In this document: positions 36,125 to 46,710 of the stretch, piece by piece
How positions within the stretch are numbered: the stretch's first letter is position 1
How the letters are laid out: each line of letters opens with the position of its first letter
Assembly: GCA_027624035.1 (NCBI GenBank)
Contig: JAQBUI010000007.1
Span: forward strand, 1-64,000
Source: Pseudomonadota bacterium
GTDB taxonomy: Bacteria > Pseudomonadota > Gammaproteobacteria > Pseudomonadales > Azotimanducaceae
Length of the DNA stretch: 64,000 nucleotides
Direction of reading: 5' to 3'
The notes under the pieces: model-generated
The model's database searches: none
Seen by the model: the letters and a program-made list of their open reading frames with translations, nothing else
Told to the model about the DNA's origin: nothing
Translations under genes and position numbers: made by a program

Positions 36125-37371
36125 CGCATCGTCACCCTCTCTGGAACGGGCTTCGTCTTTTCAACGGAGGTATACCAGGGCATCAGCAGAAAATAGGCAA
36201 AGTAGATACCCGTACAGATCTGCGCAATCAGGGTTTTGACCGGCGTTGGATGTACCGTGCCAAGGTACCCGAGGATGAAGAACACGATCACAAACAGACC
36301 CAGAAAAACCCGGCTCGCCAGACCCTTGTATCGGATCGACTTCACTGGAGATTTATCGAGCCAGGGCAACACGAACGGGATCGCGATGGCTCCCGCCATC
36401 ACCACCAGCCCCCAGAACTTGGCATCAAGCCCGAACAGTGGAAAGGTGGCCGCCCGCAACATCGAATAAAATGGCGTGTAGTACCAGACCGGGGCAATCA
36501 GATCCGGCGTTTTCAGAGGATCGGCTGGCTCGTAGTTCGGATGTTCGATCAGATAGCCGCCGCCATCGGGGTAAAAGAACATCACCGCACAGAAGATGAA
36601 CAGGAAGATCACGATGCCCGGAAGGTCGTGGCCAATGGTGTAGTGAGGATGAAACGGTACGCCATCGAGAGGTTTGCCATTCTCGTCCACATGCTTCTTG
36701 ATATCGACGCCGTCGGGGTTGTTGGACCCGACCTCATGGAGGGCCAGAATGTGCAGGAACACGAGCACCAGCAGCACCAGCGGCACCAATACCACATGGA
36801 GCGCGAAAAACCGGTTCAGGGTGACCCCGGACATGTTGAAGTCACCGCGAACCCAGAGCGCAAGGTCTTCACCGACAACCGGAATGGCACCCGCCAGAGA
36901 CACGATGACCTGTGCCCCCCAGTAGGACATGTTGCCCCAGGGAAGCAGATATCCGAAGAAACCTTCCGCCATGAGGGCCACGTAAATCAGCATACCGAGA
37001 ATCCAGATCAGTTCCCGGGGCTTCTGATACGAACCATACATCAGGCCGCGGAACATGTGTAAATACACCACCACGAAAAACGCCGATGCGCCGGTACTGT
37101 GCATGTAGCGTAGCAGCCAGCCGAACTCAACATCCCGCATGATGTATTCGACTGACGCAAACGCCTGCTCACCGGTAGGCACATAGCTCATGGTGAGCCA
37201 GATGCCGGTCAGCAGTTGATTAACCAGCACTACCGTTGCCAGAACACCAAAGTAGTACCAGAAATTGAAATTTTTCGGGGCATAGTATTTGGACATATGC
37301 TTTTCATATGTCTCGGTGACTGGCAATCGGGCATCGACCCAGTCCATCAGATTCCTGAACATCGCGTTCAT
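36121..37371 (-). CDS. petB: ubiquinol-cytochrome c reductase, cytochrome b
   Basis: A 416 aa integral membrane protein of complex III with eight or nine helices. The haem histidines lie in LLRYMHSTGASAFFVVVYLHMFRGL (~85-110) and FFALHVVLVPLVLLVLVFLHILALHEVG (~190-217). The quinol-site motif reads PVWY (APVWYYTPFYSMLRA) rather than PEWY; that substitution is usual in gammaproteobacteria. It overlaps petA and petC by 4 bp each, so the three subunits are made in a coupled operon. Confidence 0.98.
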   Translation of the reverse strand: MNAMFRNLMDWVDARLPVTETYEKHMSKYYAPKNFNFWYYFGVLATVVLVNQLLTGIWLTMSYVPTGEQAFASVEYIMRDVEFGWLLRYMHSTGASAFFVVVYLHMFRGLMYGSYQKPRELIWILGMLIYVALMAEGFFGYLLPWGNMSYWGAQVIVSLAGAIPVVGEDLALWVRGDFNMSGVTLNRFFALHVVLVPLVLLVLVFLHILALHEVGSNNPDGVDIKKHVDENGKPLDGVPFHPHYTIGHDLPGIVIFLFIFCAVMFFYPDGGGYLIEHPNYEPADPLKTPDLIAPVWYYTPFYSMLRAATFPLFGLDAKFWGLVVMAGAIAIPFVLPWLDKSPVKSIRYKGLASRVFLGLFVIVFFILGYLGTVHPTPVKTLIAQICTGIYFAYFLLMPWYTSVEKTKPVPERVTMR

Positions 37372-37970
37372 GCGGCAGCCCCCCCATCTTCACCAATCAC
37401 AATGACCGAGTCCGACTCGTAGCTGTGAGGAGGCACCTCCAGATTGGACGGAGCGGGCACCCCGGCATAGACGCGGCCCGCGAGGTCAAACTTGGATCCA
37501 TGGCAGGGGCAGTAGAAGCCGCCCAGCCAGTTGGGGTCAAAGGATTCCGGCTCAATGAGCGGCCGAAACTTGGGTGAACATCCCAGATGGGTACACAGTC
37601 CGACCATGACCAGAATTTCCGGCCTGATGGATCGTGTCTGGTTTCGGGCATACTCCGGCTGCATGTCTCTTTCAGAGAGGGGGTCAGCCAGTCGTTCTGT
37701 GTCGGAATCCAGAGTGTCAAGCATTTCCCTGGAGCGCTTTACGATGAAGATCGGCTTGTCACGCCATGCCGGGATTGGCCCCAGCATCTGACCCACTTCC
37801 AGCTTACCGACATCCACCTTGATGGGTGCACCTGCCGCACGCGCTCTGGCGCTCGGATTCCAGGAGCCAACGAAGGGGACAAGGGCGCCCACGACGCCGA
37901 CTGAGCCCACCACGATATTTGCACCAATCAGGAAATTACGCCGGCCCGTATCGACGCCGTCATCACTCAC
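37368..37970 (-). CDS. petA: ubiquinol-cytochrome c reductase, Rieske iron-sulfur subunit
   Basis: A 200 aa Rieske protein. The twin-arginine signal anchor is TGRRNFLIGANIVVGSVGVVGALVPFV. The 2Fe-2S ligands are in CTHLGCSP (Cys, His) and CPCHGSKFD (Cys, His), with the disulfide cysteines present. I chose the GTG at 37970 (VSDDGVDTGRR), which has AAGGGG 8 bp upstream; the longer reading from 38057 has an Arg-rich unneeded leader. First gene of petABC. Confidence 0.96.
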   Translation of the reverse strand: MSDDGVDTGRRNFLIGANIVVGSVGVVGALVPFVGSWNPSARARAAGAPIKVDVGKLEVGQMLGPIPAWRDKPIFIVKRSREMLDTLDSDTERLADPLSERDMQPEYARNQTRSIRPEILVMVGLCTHLGCSPKFRPLIEPESFDPNWLGGFYCPCHGSKFDLAGRVYAGVPAPSNLEVPPHSYESDSVIVIGEDGGAAA

Positions 37971-38047
37971 GTTCACTTCCCCTTTTTCGCTGTAAGCCGT
38001 TAACGACCATGCCCGTCTCTCTGTCCGCGGTCTGCGATGCACACTCT

Positions 38048-38083
38048 CGACGTACAAATCACGACGTACAACCTCGTTGTCAA
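38048..38083 (-). promoter_or_regulatory. putative petABC promoter region with a 10 bp direct repeat
   Basis: TTGACA (minus strand 38083-38078) is the best -35 upstream of petA, but no good -10 follows. Just downstream, TTGTACGTCG occurs twice in the same orientation, at 38071-38062 and 38057-38048, 14 bp apart, where the -10 would be. This suggests an operator covering a weak promoter. The repeat is certain; the function is inferred. Confidence 0.4.
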
Positions 38084-38207
38084 CAACTCGTCATTGATCG
38101 AATATTGAATGCGTACCAGTCACTGGCACGGCTCCGAGGCACCTTTCGAGTCACCCAATAGCGCCGCGCAGTCTACCACAGTCCAGCCACGAAATGTTGT
38201 AGTTTGA

Positions 38208-38232
38208 GCCCCCTTCCAGGGTAGCAGGGGGC
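38208..38232 (-). terminator. hairpin downstream of rpsI
   Basis: GCCCCCT (38208-38214) pairs with AGGGGGC (38226-38232) around an 11 nt loop, 25-49 bp after the rpsI stop. No T tract follows on the minus strand, so it would be a weak or factor-dependent terminator, or an RNA-stabilising 3' end. Confidence 0.45.
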
Positions 38233-38256
38233 AGTCGTCGAAAGAATCGTCCGGGA

Positions 38257-38643
38257 TCAGCGCTTCGAAAACTGGGGCCGCTTGCGAGCTTTGCGCAGGC
38301 CAACCTTTTTACGTTCTACGCTTCTGTCATCTCGTGTCACAAATCCTGACTGACGCAGGCTTGGCCGGAGGGTTTCATCATACTCCATGAGCGCCCTGGT
38401 CACGCCATGACGAATCGCGCCGGCCTGGCCAAAACTACCACCACCCCGGACGCTGACTTTGATATCAAACTTGTCCGACGCCTCGGCCACCTGGAGGGGC
38501 TGGCGAACAATCATCCGCGCCGTCTCACGACCGAAATATTCATCAAGCGGACGATTGTTGACTATGATATTCCCCGAGCCTGCCGCCAGATAGACTCGCG
38601 CCTTGGCAGACTTGCGCCGTCCTGTTCCGTAGTATTGTGTCAT
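38257..38643 (-). CDS. rpsI: 30S ribosomal protein S9
   Basis: A 128 aa ribosomal protein. It begins [19 protein letters not shown] and has the conserved [23 protein letters not shown] block and the basic tail that reaches the P-site tRNA, ending FSKR. It follows rplM by 83 bp, the standard pair. Confidence 0.99.
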   Translation of the reverse strand: MTQYYGTGRRKSAKARVYLAAGSGNIIVNNRPLDEYFGRETARMIVRQPLQVAEASDKFDIKVSVRGGGSFGQAGAIRHGVTRALMEYDETLRPSLRQSGFVTRDDRSVERKKVGLRKARKRPQFSKR

Positions 38644-38726
38644 TCTCAGTGATCCGTGCGTGAGTTATCTGGTTATAGTTAGTCAGTTGCAGGTCTTTGC
38701 CGGTGATATCCGGACCTCCCTTCAGG

Positions 38727-39155
38727 CTACAACTCGAGCGGTTGAGGCTGTTGTGCGGTATGGGGATGCTCGCTACCGGCGTAAACCTTGAGCTTTCCGA
38801 GCATGGCTCGACTCAACTTGTTCCTTGGCATCATGCCCTTGACCGCCGCCTCGATCACCCGCTCAGGATGCTCCGCCTGTAGCTTCTCGAAAGAGATCGA
38901 TTTGATGCCCCCGGGGTACCCGGTATGGTGGTAGTACATCTTGTCGGTGGTCTTGCGCCCGGTGACCCGAACCTTGTCAGCGTTGATCACGATGACATAG
39001 TCACCGGTATCGACATGGGGCGTAAATTCCGCCTTGTGCTTGCCACGAATGCGGTTCGCAATCTGAGTGGACAGGCGGCCCAGGGTCTTGTCGGTGGCAT
39101 CCACGACAAACCAGCCGTGACGCGCAGTTTCTTTGTTGGCACTTATTGTCTTCAT
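38727..39155 (-). CDS. rplM: 50S ribosomal protein L13
   Basis: A 142 aa ribosomal protein with [53 protein letters not shown] and [21 protein letters not shown], all family hallmarks. It is the first gene of the rplM-rpsI operon, preceded by a ~95 nt leader with a 12 bp tandem repeat. In E. coli L13 represses its own operon through the leader; whether that applies here is unknown. Confidence 0.99.
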   Translation of the reverse strand: MKTISANKETARHGWFVVDATDKTLGRLSTQIANRIRGKHKAEFTPHVDTGDYVIVINADKVRVTGRKTTDKMYYHHTGYPGGIKSISFEKLQAEHPERVIEAAVKGMMPRNKLSRAMLGKLKVYAGSEHPHTAQQPQPLEL

Positions 39156-39179
39156 TTGCAGTCTTCAGCCGTTAACTTT

Positions 39180-39227
39180 TGTGAATTGCTCTGTGAATTG
39201 CCCTGTAGATCGCCCCGTGAACGGAGT
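39180..39227 (-). repeat. 12 bp degenerate tandem repeat in the rplM leader
   Basis: In plus-strand sense TGTGAATTGCTC (39180-39191), TGTGAATTGCCC (39192-39203), TGTAGATCGCCC (39204-39215) and CGTGAACGGAGT (39216-39227) form four diverging 12 bp units, within the transcribed leader of rplM just upstream of the gene. Confidence 0.75.
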
Positions 39228-39257
39228 AGAGTCCTGGCCCAGGATTCGGGAGGCCGA

Positions 39258-39286
39258 ATCTTACCCAAGCCAGGCCGTTTCCGCAA
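39258..39286 (-). promoter_or_regulatory. rplM-rpsI promoter with GC-rich discriminator
   Basis: Minus strand TTGCGG (39286-39281), 17 bp, TAAGAT (39263-39258; 4/6). The bases after it (TCGGCC) form a GC-rich discriminator, as in growth-rate and ppGpp-controlled ribosomal promoters. Start near 39251. Confidence 0.6.
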
Positions 39287-39336
39287 GCGACTGCCGCGGC
39301 GAATTCTTCTGAATGGACCCCGTCCTGTCTGGGGTC

Positions 39337-40452
39337 TCAGGGCCTGTGCTCCCGGGCCAGGTACTCCTCTGACTGCATCTCCAGCAACCGGCTTTCGGTG
39401 CGCTGAAATTCAAATGTCAGCAGCGTACCGGCGTAGAGTTCCCGCAGCGGGACTTCGGCAGAGAGAATCAGCTTGACATTGCGGTCATAGAACTCATCGA
39501 CCAGGCTGATAAAGCGCCGCGCAACGCTTTCGCCTCGCTCGTCAAACCTCGGAACTGCCGAAATGAGGACCGTCTGGAACTGCCGGGCGAGTTCAATGTA
39601 GTCGTTCTGGCTCCTTGGTCCATCGCAGACCTCGTCGAACATGAACCATACGACCCCATCGGCACAGCGCCGCGCCGCAATGGGGCGGTCCTCGATCTCC
39701 AGGGTGACATCGAGCGAGCCCGCATCGGGCGCAATGGCCAGGAAGCTCCTGGCCATGTTGATTTCTGCCTGCTCATCCAGCGGAGCATGATAGATTTCGG
39801 CCTGCTGCAGGGCCCGCAGACGATAGTCATTGCTGCCATCGAGGTTCATCACCTCCGTGTGGCGCTTGATGAGTTCAATGGCAGGCAGAAACTTGCTGCG
39901 TTGCAAGCCGTCACGGTAGAGGTCATCCGGTGCCGCATTCGAAGTGGCCACCAGCACCACGCCTCGCTCGAACAGGGCCTGCAACAGATTGGCGAGGATC
40001 ATTGCATCGGTAATATCACTGACAAAAAACTCGTCAAAGCAGATGACCCGGCACTCGCCCGCAAATTTATCAGCGACCCGCTGCAATGGATCCTTCTGTC
40101 CCTGGAGCCCCCGCATTTCCCGGTGCACCAGGCGCATGAATCGATGAAAGTGCAGGCGCTTTTTCTCCGGAAACGGCAGGGAATCGAAAAAGACATCCAT
40201 CAGGTAGGTCTTACCCCGACCCACACCACCCCAGAGATAGAGCCCGCGAATGGTCGCCGGCCTGCCGGACCCGAACCATCTCGAAAAAAAACCCGGGGTG
40301 AGCTTCGTCTGCCCAACCAGATCCTCAAAGAGTCGCTGCAAACGGGTCACAGCACCCTCCTGGTCTTCATCGGGCAGAATGTCCCCGGCCGCAAGGGCAG
40401 CCGCATAGAGCATGCGAGGACCGTCCCTGACGGCTTCGGACCTGGCCTTCAC
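39337..40452 (-). CDS. zapE: cell division ATPase ZapE (AFG1-like)
   Basis: A 371 aa AAA+ type ATPase of the AFG1/ZapE family. Walker A is GLYLWGGVGRGKTYLMDVF (~72-88), Walker B in RVICFDEFFVSDITDA, followed by ATSNAAPDDLYRDGLQRSKFLPAI and the conserved HRF motif (LHFHRFMRLVHREM). In E. coli ZapE acts at the Z ring under stress. It lies between hisD and rplM as in Pseudomonas, 22 bp after the hisD stop. Confidence 0.95.
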   Translation of the reverse strand: MKARSEAVRDGPRMLYAAALAAGDILPDEDQEGAVTRLQRLFEDLVGQTKLTPGFFSRWFGSGRPATIRGLYLWGGVGRGKTYLMDVFFDSLPFPEKKRLHFHRFMRLVHREMRGLQGQKDPLQRVADKFAGECRVICFDEFFVSDITDAMILANLLQALFERGVVLVATSNAAPDDLYRDGLQRSKFLPAIELIKRHTEVMNLDGSNDYRLRALQQAEIYHAPLDEQAEINMARSFLAIAPDAGSLDVTLEIEDRPIAARRCADGVVWFMFDEVCDGPRSQNDYIELARQFQTVLISAVPRFDERGESVARRFISLVDEFYDRNVKLILSAEVPLRELYAGTLLTFEFQRTESRLLEMQSEEYLAREHRP

Positions 40453-40474
40453 TTCAACCTTCAGTCTTCAATCC

Positions 40475-41781
40475 TCAACCTTCAACCCGGCATTCCGCAG
40501 ACGCGGCGTGAGCCGACAAACCCTCTTCCCGTGCGATGATCGCCGCATCACGACTGAGCGAAATGGCCCCTTCCCGGGAACACTGCACAACTGAACTCCT
40601 GACCTGAAAGTCATATACGCCCAGGGCAGATGCAAACCTTGCCGAACCATTGGTAGGCAGCACGTGACTCGGGCCGGCAGTATAGTCACCGACCACCTCG
40701 GCGGTGTGTTGACCCAGAAAAATCGCCCCGGCGTGCCTGATCGCCGGCATCAGACCGGCGGGGTCCCGAATGGCGAGCTCCAGGTGTTCGGGCGCAATGC
40801 GATTGACAACCCGTGCCGCCTCGGCCAGATCCTGAACCCCGATCAATGCGCCCCGGTCAGCCAGGGATCGTTCGATGATATCCCGTCGTGGCATGTCAGC
40901 CAGATGCGTTTCCAGCAACCCTGGTATGGCATCCAGCAGCGCCCTGTCCGGAGACACAATAATGGCCTGGGCCAGTTCGTCATGTTCTGCCTGGGCGAAC
41001 AGGTCCATGACCAGCCACTCTGGCCTGGCCGAGTCATCAGCGATGATGACCACTTCCGACGGCCCGGCGATCATGTCCACGCCAACAACGCCATAGACCA
41101 GTTCCTTTGCCGTCGCCACGTAAATGTTTCCCGGCCCGACGATCTTGTCGACCCTGGGTACGGTCTCGGTGCCCCAGGCCAATGCACCAATCGCCTGGGC
41201 ACCACCGATGGTAAAGAATCGATCCACTCCAGCCAGACAGGCGGCAGCCAGAAGCACGTCGCTGATTTCTCCACGGGGCGTCGGTGCCACAAGTATGATT
41301 TCTTTAACCCCGGCGACCCGGGCGGGGATGGCCGTCATAATGACGGTCGAGGGATAGGCTGCCTTGCCGCCGGGCGCATAGATACCGACCCGCTCCATGG
41401 CTCGAATACGCTGCCCCAGCCTCGTTCCGGTCGCGTCTGTAAATTCCCAGTCGGCACCACCGCCGAGGGCGGCCTTCTGTTTCTGGTGATACAGACGAAC
41501 TCGATTCACCGATGCCTGTAACGCGTCCCGCACCAGGGGGTCTATCCGACCCAGCGCCCGGCGCTGATCATCCAGCGAAATTTCAAGGTCCGCGGCCGAG
41601 GCCACATCATATTGATCAAACCTGACAGTCAGTTCGAGCAGCGCCAGGTCGCCCCGGGTTCGCACCTGTTCAAGGATGCGGCGCACCGACTCCCTCACCG
41701 CCAGCCGGTCCTCTGATGGCAGCGTCAGCAGACCGGACAGTGCCGCATCGAAATCCGCCTGTTGGCTGTCCAGCCGGGCAA

Positions 41782-41785
<4 letters not shown>
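40475..41785 (-). CDS. hisD: histidinol dehydrogenase
   Basis: A 436 aa zinc enzyme for the last two steps of histidine synthesis (histidinol to histidine with NAD). Seen are MERVGIYAPGGKAAYPSTVIM, IGGAQAIGALAWGTETVPRVDKIVGPGN, the IAGPSEVVIIADDSA block and the zinc/catalytic region FAQAEHDELAQAI. Full length. It overlaps hisG by 4 bp (ATGA). The usual next gene hisC is not here. Confidence 0.98.
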
Positions 41786-43917
<2,132 letters not shown>

Positions 43918-43999
43918 GTTGAGCCCTGCTTTGACAAAGGGCGAGATAGTAGCACTTTATGTTGGATTCTCCGAGGACCTGACGCTCGCCGCAGCAGCT

Positions 44000-44380
44000 T
44001 CAGGCGAATGGCAGGATTCTGCGGACCCCATGCAGATCAGCAATCTGACGAAGTTCCTCGGATGCCGACAGAAAAGTGACCTTCTTGCCGATAAGGCGTG
44101 CCTGCCGGGTCACATCCACCAGCATCGCCAGCGCGACTGATCCTTCGACTTCCATGGCAGAAAGGTCGAACTGGATAGCCTGACGATCTTCTCCTTCCTG
44201 ACCTTCCTGGCCCTCAACGGACAACTCGACCAGCATCTGCTGCAGGCAGGCAGCCACCGTGTCCACGTCCACCCGACCACTGACACGATGTACGTTACCT
44301 GGCCCGACCATCGTGGCCCGCCGAGCGGCCTCACCTGACTGCTCACTCAATTTGCCGACATCCCCGCGTTCAAGGCTCAC
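44000..44380 (-). CDS. mlaB: phospholipid transport STAS protein MlaB
   Basis: A 126 aa STAS-domain protein, cytoplasmic partner of the MlaFE ABC transporter that retrieves phospholipids from the outer membrane. The STAS pattern is visible in RQAIQFDLSAMEVEGSVALAMLVDVTRQARLIGKKVTFLSASEELRQIADLHGV, with a Ser in the VEGSVAL turn at the place of the usual regulatory Ser/Thr. An acidic insert (GQEGQEGED) precedes it. Start overlaps mlaC by 4 bp. Confidence 0.88.
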   Translation of the reverse strand: MSLERGDVGKLSEQSGEAARRATMVGPGNVHRVSGRVDVDTVAACLQQMLVELSVEGQEGQEGEDRQAIQFDLSAMEVEGSVALAMLVDVTRQARLIGKKVTFLSASEELRQIADLHGVRRILPFA

Positions 44381-45042
44381 TCATCGACCCGCCAGTTGGC
44401 GATGACCTGTCCAATGTCGTTGCCGTACTTCTGCATGTACGCGGAGAACTGGGATCGGAACTGGAGGCCCATGTTGATCCCGTTGATCACCACATTGCGA
44501 ACCTGCCACTGACCATCAACCTTTGCCATCGAGTACTCAACCGGATAAACCGTCCCGTCCTTGCCGTGGACCTCGACCGACACGGTCGCACGGTCTGGGC
44601 TCCGGTCCGAGATCTCCGACCCGCTCACCACGACTTTCTGGTTATCGAATTCAACCAGGGCGCTCGAATAGGTTCGAATGAGACCCAGGCGAAACTCCCC
44701 CGCAAAGGCCTTGATCTGCTGTTCGCTCGCAAGGCGGTAGTACTTGGCCATCACGCCCCGGGCGAAGCCATCAAAGTCGATATACGGCGAGATCGACGAG
44801 GAGACCCGCTCAAAGAACAATTCCTTGTCACAACGATAAAGGGGGGTGATCACCAAGAGTTTCGCCAGCAGCTGATCCGTCGCACCCCGCACAGTTTCCG
44901 CCGGGGAGTCGGAGAAGACAGGGCCAGCAGCGACCTCAGAGTCAGCCCCACCCGCCAGCGCAAGTTCCTTGGGACAGGTGGTGTCAGCGGCGCTGACAAA
45001 CCCCGTCATCCCCATCATCAATGCCAGTATTGCCATCTTCAT
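44377..45042 (-). CDS. mlaC: periplasmic phospholipid-binding protein MlaC
   Basis: A 221 aa protein with a signal peptide (MKMAILALMMGMTGFVSAADT) and the MlaC/Ttg2D domain: ISPYIDFDGFARGVMAKYYRLASEQQIKAFAGEFRLGLIRTYSSALVEFD and VEYSMAKVDGQWQVRNVVINGINMGLQFRSQF. MlaC shuttles phospholipid between the MlaA outer membrane complex and inner membrane MlaFEDB. It is coupled to mlaB but separated from mlaD by 218 bp that hold a palindromic repeat, which is unusual for this operon. Confidence 0.96.
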   Translation of the reverse strand: MKMAILALMMGMTGFVSAADTTCPKELALAGGADSEVAAGPVFSDSPAETVRGATDQLLAKLLVITPLYRCDKELFFERVSSSISPYIDFDGFARGVMAKYYRLASEQQIKAFAGEFRLGLIRTYSSALVEFDNQKVVVSGSEISDRSPDRATVSVEVHGKDGTVYPVEYSMAKVDGQWQVRNVVINGINMGLQFRSQFSAYMQKYGNDIGQVIANWRVDE

Positions 45043-45180
45043 ATTGCGACCCTGTGCCTGGAACCATTTAAACCTGTAATCAGACCTGCGTTTGGACCTG
45101 TTCAGACCTTTACAAAACCGTTTCGCTGTCCGGGAACTCCCCCAGCCCCCGCCCGAATTGCCGCCGGGATTTCGATGAAA

Positions 45181-45236
45181 GCCTTGAGCGTGCCCGTCTC
45201 AGGCACACCGTTGTCGTGCTGGTAAGTCTCTCAGGC
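45181..45236 (-). repeat. palindromic intergenic repeat, copy 3 (between mlaD and mlaC)
   Basis: Core 45186-45229; 39 of 44 bases identical by eye to the copy at 45811-45854. On the minus strand it runs AGACTTACCAGCACGAC ... GAGACGGGCACGCTC and is bounded by imperfect inverted ends (GCCTTGAG at 45181-45188 and CTCAGGC at 45230-45236). Confidence 0.85.
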
Positions 45237-45260
45237 CATCGAACAGTACTTGCGTGTAAG

Positions 45261-45713
45261 CTAAAACTGTTTCAGCAGGAACTGACCGATCAGTTCCTCG
45301 AGAACGACTGCCGACTGGGTATCATAGAACTCGTCACCGTCGACGAAGAACTCCTCATCTGCACCGAGGCTCAGACCCACGTATTTTCCACCGAGCAATC
45401 CTTCGGTCAGGATAGCTGCAGTACTGTCGGTGCTGATCTGGCTGACATCACCATTGATCTCCATGCGAACCAGCGCCATCATGGTCCTGGGATCAAGCGT
45501 GATTTCCGCCACCCTGCCGACCACCACCCCCGAAATACTCACTTTGGATCTGACCACCAGGCCACCGATGTTCTCAAACTTGGCATAAACACTGTACGTG
45601 CCCGTTGTCTCTCCCACGTTGAAGCCGCTGACACGCACCGCCAGCACTGCCAGTGCCAGAATGCCCGCCAGAATAAAAGCACCGACCACAATCTCTATGG
45701 TTCGAGGCTGCAT
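45261..45713 (-). CDS. mlaD: MCE-domain phospholipid transport protein MlaD
   Basis: A 150 aa inner membrane anchored MCE protein. One membrane helix (IEIVVGAFILAGILALAVLAVRVSG, ~6-30) precedes the MCE domain (YSVYAKFENIGGLVVRSKVSISGVVVGRVAEITLD), followed by a short hydrophobic tail (LEELIGQFLLKQF) that lines the hexamer pore. GAGGAG lies 6-7 bp before the ATG. The gene is flanked on both sides by the same palindromic repeat, so it is isolated within the mla operon by gaps of 207 and 218 bp. Confidence 0.96.
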   Translation of the reverse strand: MQPRTIEIVVGAFILAGILALAVLAVRVSGFNVGETTGTYSVYAKFENIGGLVVRSKVSISGVVVGRVAEITLDPRTMMALVRMEINGDVSQISTDSTAAILTEGLLGGKYVGLSLGADEEFFVDGDEFYDTQSAVVLEELIGQFLLKQF

Positions 45714-45802
45714 GGTTTTCTCCTCAACAGTCCTGCCTGTGATTATTCATGCCGTGACGATTCAATTCAAAGTCTGCACCGGTTCACTGTGCATTCGTTG
45801 AT

Positions 45803-45864
45803 GCAGCCCTGGGCGTGCCCGTCTCAGGCACGCCATAGTCGTGCTGGCAAGTCTCCCGGGCTGC
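45803..45864 (-). repeat. palindromic intergenic repeat, copy 4 (between mlaE and mlaD)
   Basis: Core 45811-45854 reads on the minus strand AGACTTGCCAGCACGAC ... GAGACGGGCACGCCC. Perfect outer inverted repeats GCAGCCC (45803-45809) and GGGCTGC (45858-45864) enclose it, and inside GCGTGCC and GGCACGC pair as a 7 bp stem with a 7 nt loop. It is the best-preserved copy and shows the unit as a 62 bp cruciform-like element. Confidence 0.88.
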
Positions 45865-45920
45865 ACGCCATACAACAGCACTTACCTGAAAGGTTCGACC
45901 TACGACCATAACTGCTACGG

Positions 45921-46697
45921 CTACAGATTAAACATCACCAGAGTCAGGAAAAAGTCCAACACCAGGATGGAAACCGACGAGTATACAACGGTTCGGGTGG
46001 TGGCCGCGGCAATGCCCTCAGAAGTGGGCTCGGCATCATACCCTTCAAAGACCGCAATCCACGTTACGACGGCCCCGAACACTATGGATTTGACGATGCC
46101 CTTAAGGACATGGCTGACGAAATCCACACCCTCCTGCATCACCGACCAGAAAGCCCCTTCATAGACGCCAAGCCAGCCCACTCCGACCAGGGCGGCGCCC
46201 CATATGCCGACAGCACTGAACAGCAACGCCAGTATTGGCATGGAGATAAACCCGGCCCACAGCCGCGGGCTGATGATCCGTTGCAGCGGGTCCACGCCCA
46301 TCATCTCCATGCTGCTCAGTTGTTCCGTTGCCTTCGCGAGGCCAATCTCTGCAGTCACCGCTGAGCCGGCACGACCGGCGAACAGCAGCGCAGACACCAC
46401 CGGCCCGATCTCCATGACCAGCACCAGGGCGACCCCGAGACCGAGCGCACTCTCCGACCCGTATCGCACCAGTTGGTTGTAGCCCTGAAGTGCCAGCACC
46501 GCACCAATGGAAAAGCCCGACAGCACGGTAATGACCACCGACAGCACGCCCAGCTGGTAAATCTGTGCGATGACCAGCGGCAGATTCCGAAGCCTGGGCC
46601 GACGCCAGACTGCATGCCACCAGACCCTGCCGGCACGACCCACGGTGCCAAAGACCCTCAGCGTCAACTGTCCAAGCTGTCTTAGATAGGGAACCAT
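45921..46697 (-). CDS. mlaE: phospholipid ABC transporter permease MlaE
   Basis: A 258 aa permease with five or six membrane segments. Family motifs are seen in LSGFSIGAVLALQGYNQLVRYGSESALGLGVALVLVMEIGPVVSALLFAGRAGSAVTAEIGLAKATEQLSSMEMMGVDP, where E-I-G ... MxVxGxDP-like residues couple to the ATPase. The ATG at 46697 (MVPYLRQLG) fits the family start; the reading from 46805 would overlap mlaF. It begins 13 bp after mlaF. Confidence 0.96.
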   Translation of the reverse strand: MVPYLRQLGQLTLRVFGTVGRAGRVWWHAVWRRPRLRNLPLVIAQIYQLGVLSVVITVLSGFSIGAVLALQGYNQLVRYGSESALGLGVALVLVMEIGPVVSALLFAGRAGSAVTAEIGLAKATEQLSSMEMMGVDPLQRIISPRLWAGFISMPILALLFSAVGIWGAALVGVGWLGVYEGAFWSVMQEGVDFVSHVLKGIVKSIVFGAVVTWIAVFEGYDAEPTSEGIAAATTRTVVYSSVSILVLDFFLTLVMFNL

Positions 46698-46710
46698 CAA
46701 ATCTGTACCA

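Noticed and set aside
35560-37062. 500-codon open frame on the plus strand over petC and petB
   Set aside because: It is fully antisense to two clear cytochrome genes; its product is Gln/His/Arg-rich without family features, typical of a shadow frame in GC-rich DNA.
39316-39336. GACCCC/GGGGTC hairpin after zapE
   Set aside because: Short stem, 9 nt loop and no T tract; left out as a terminator.
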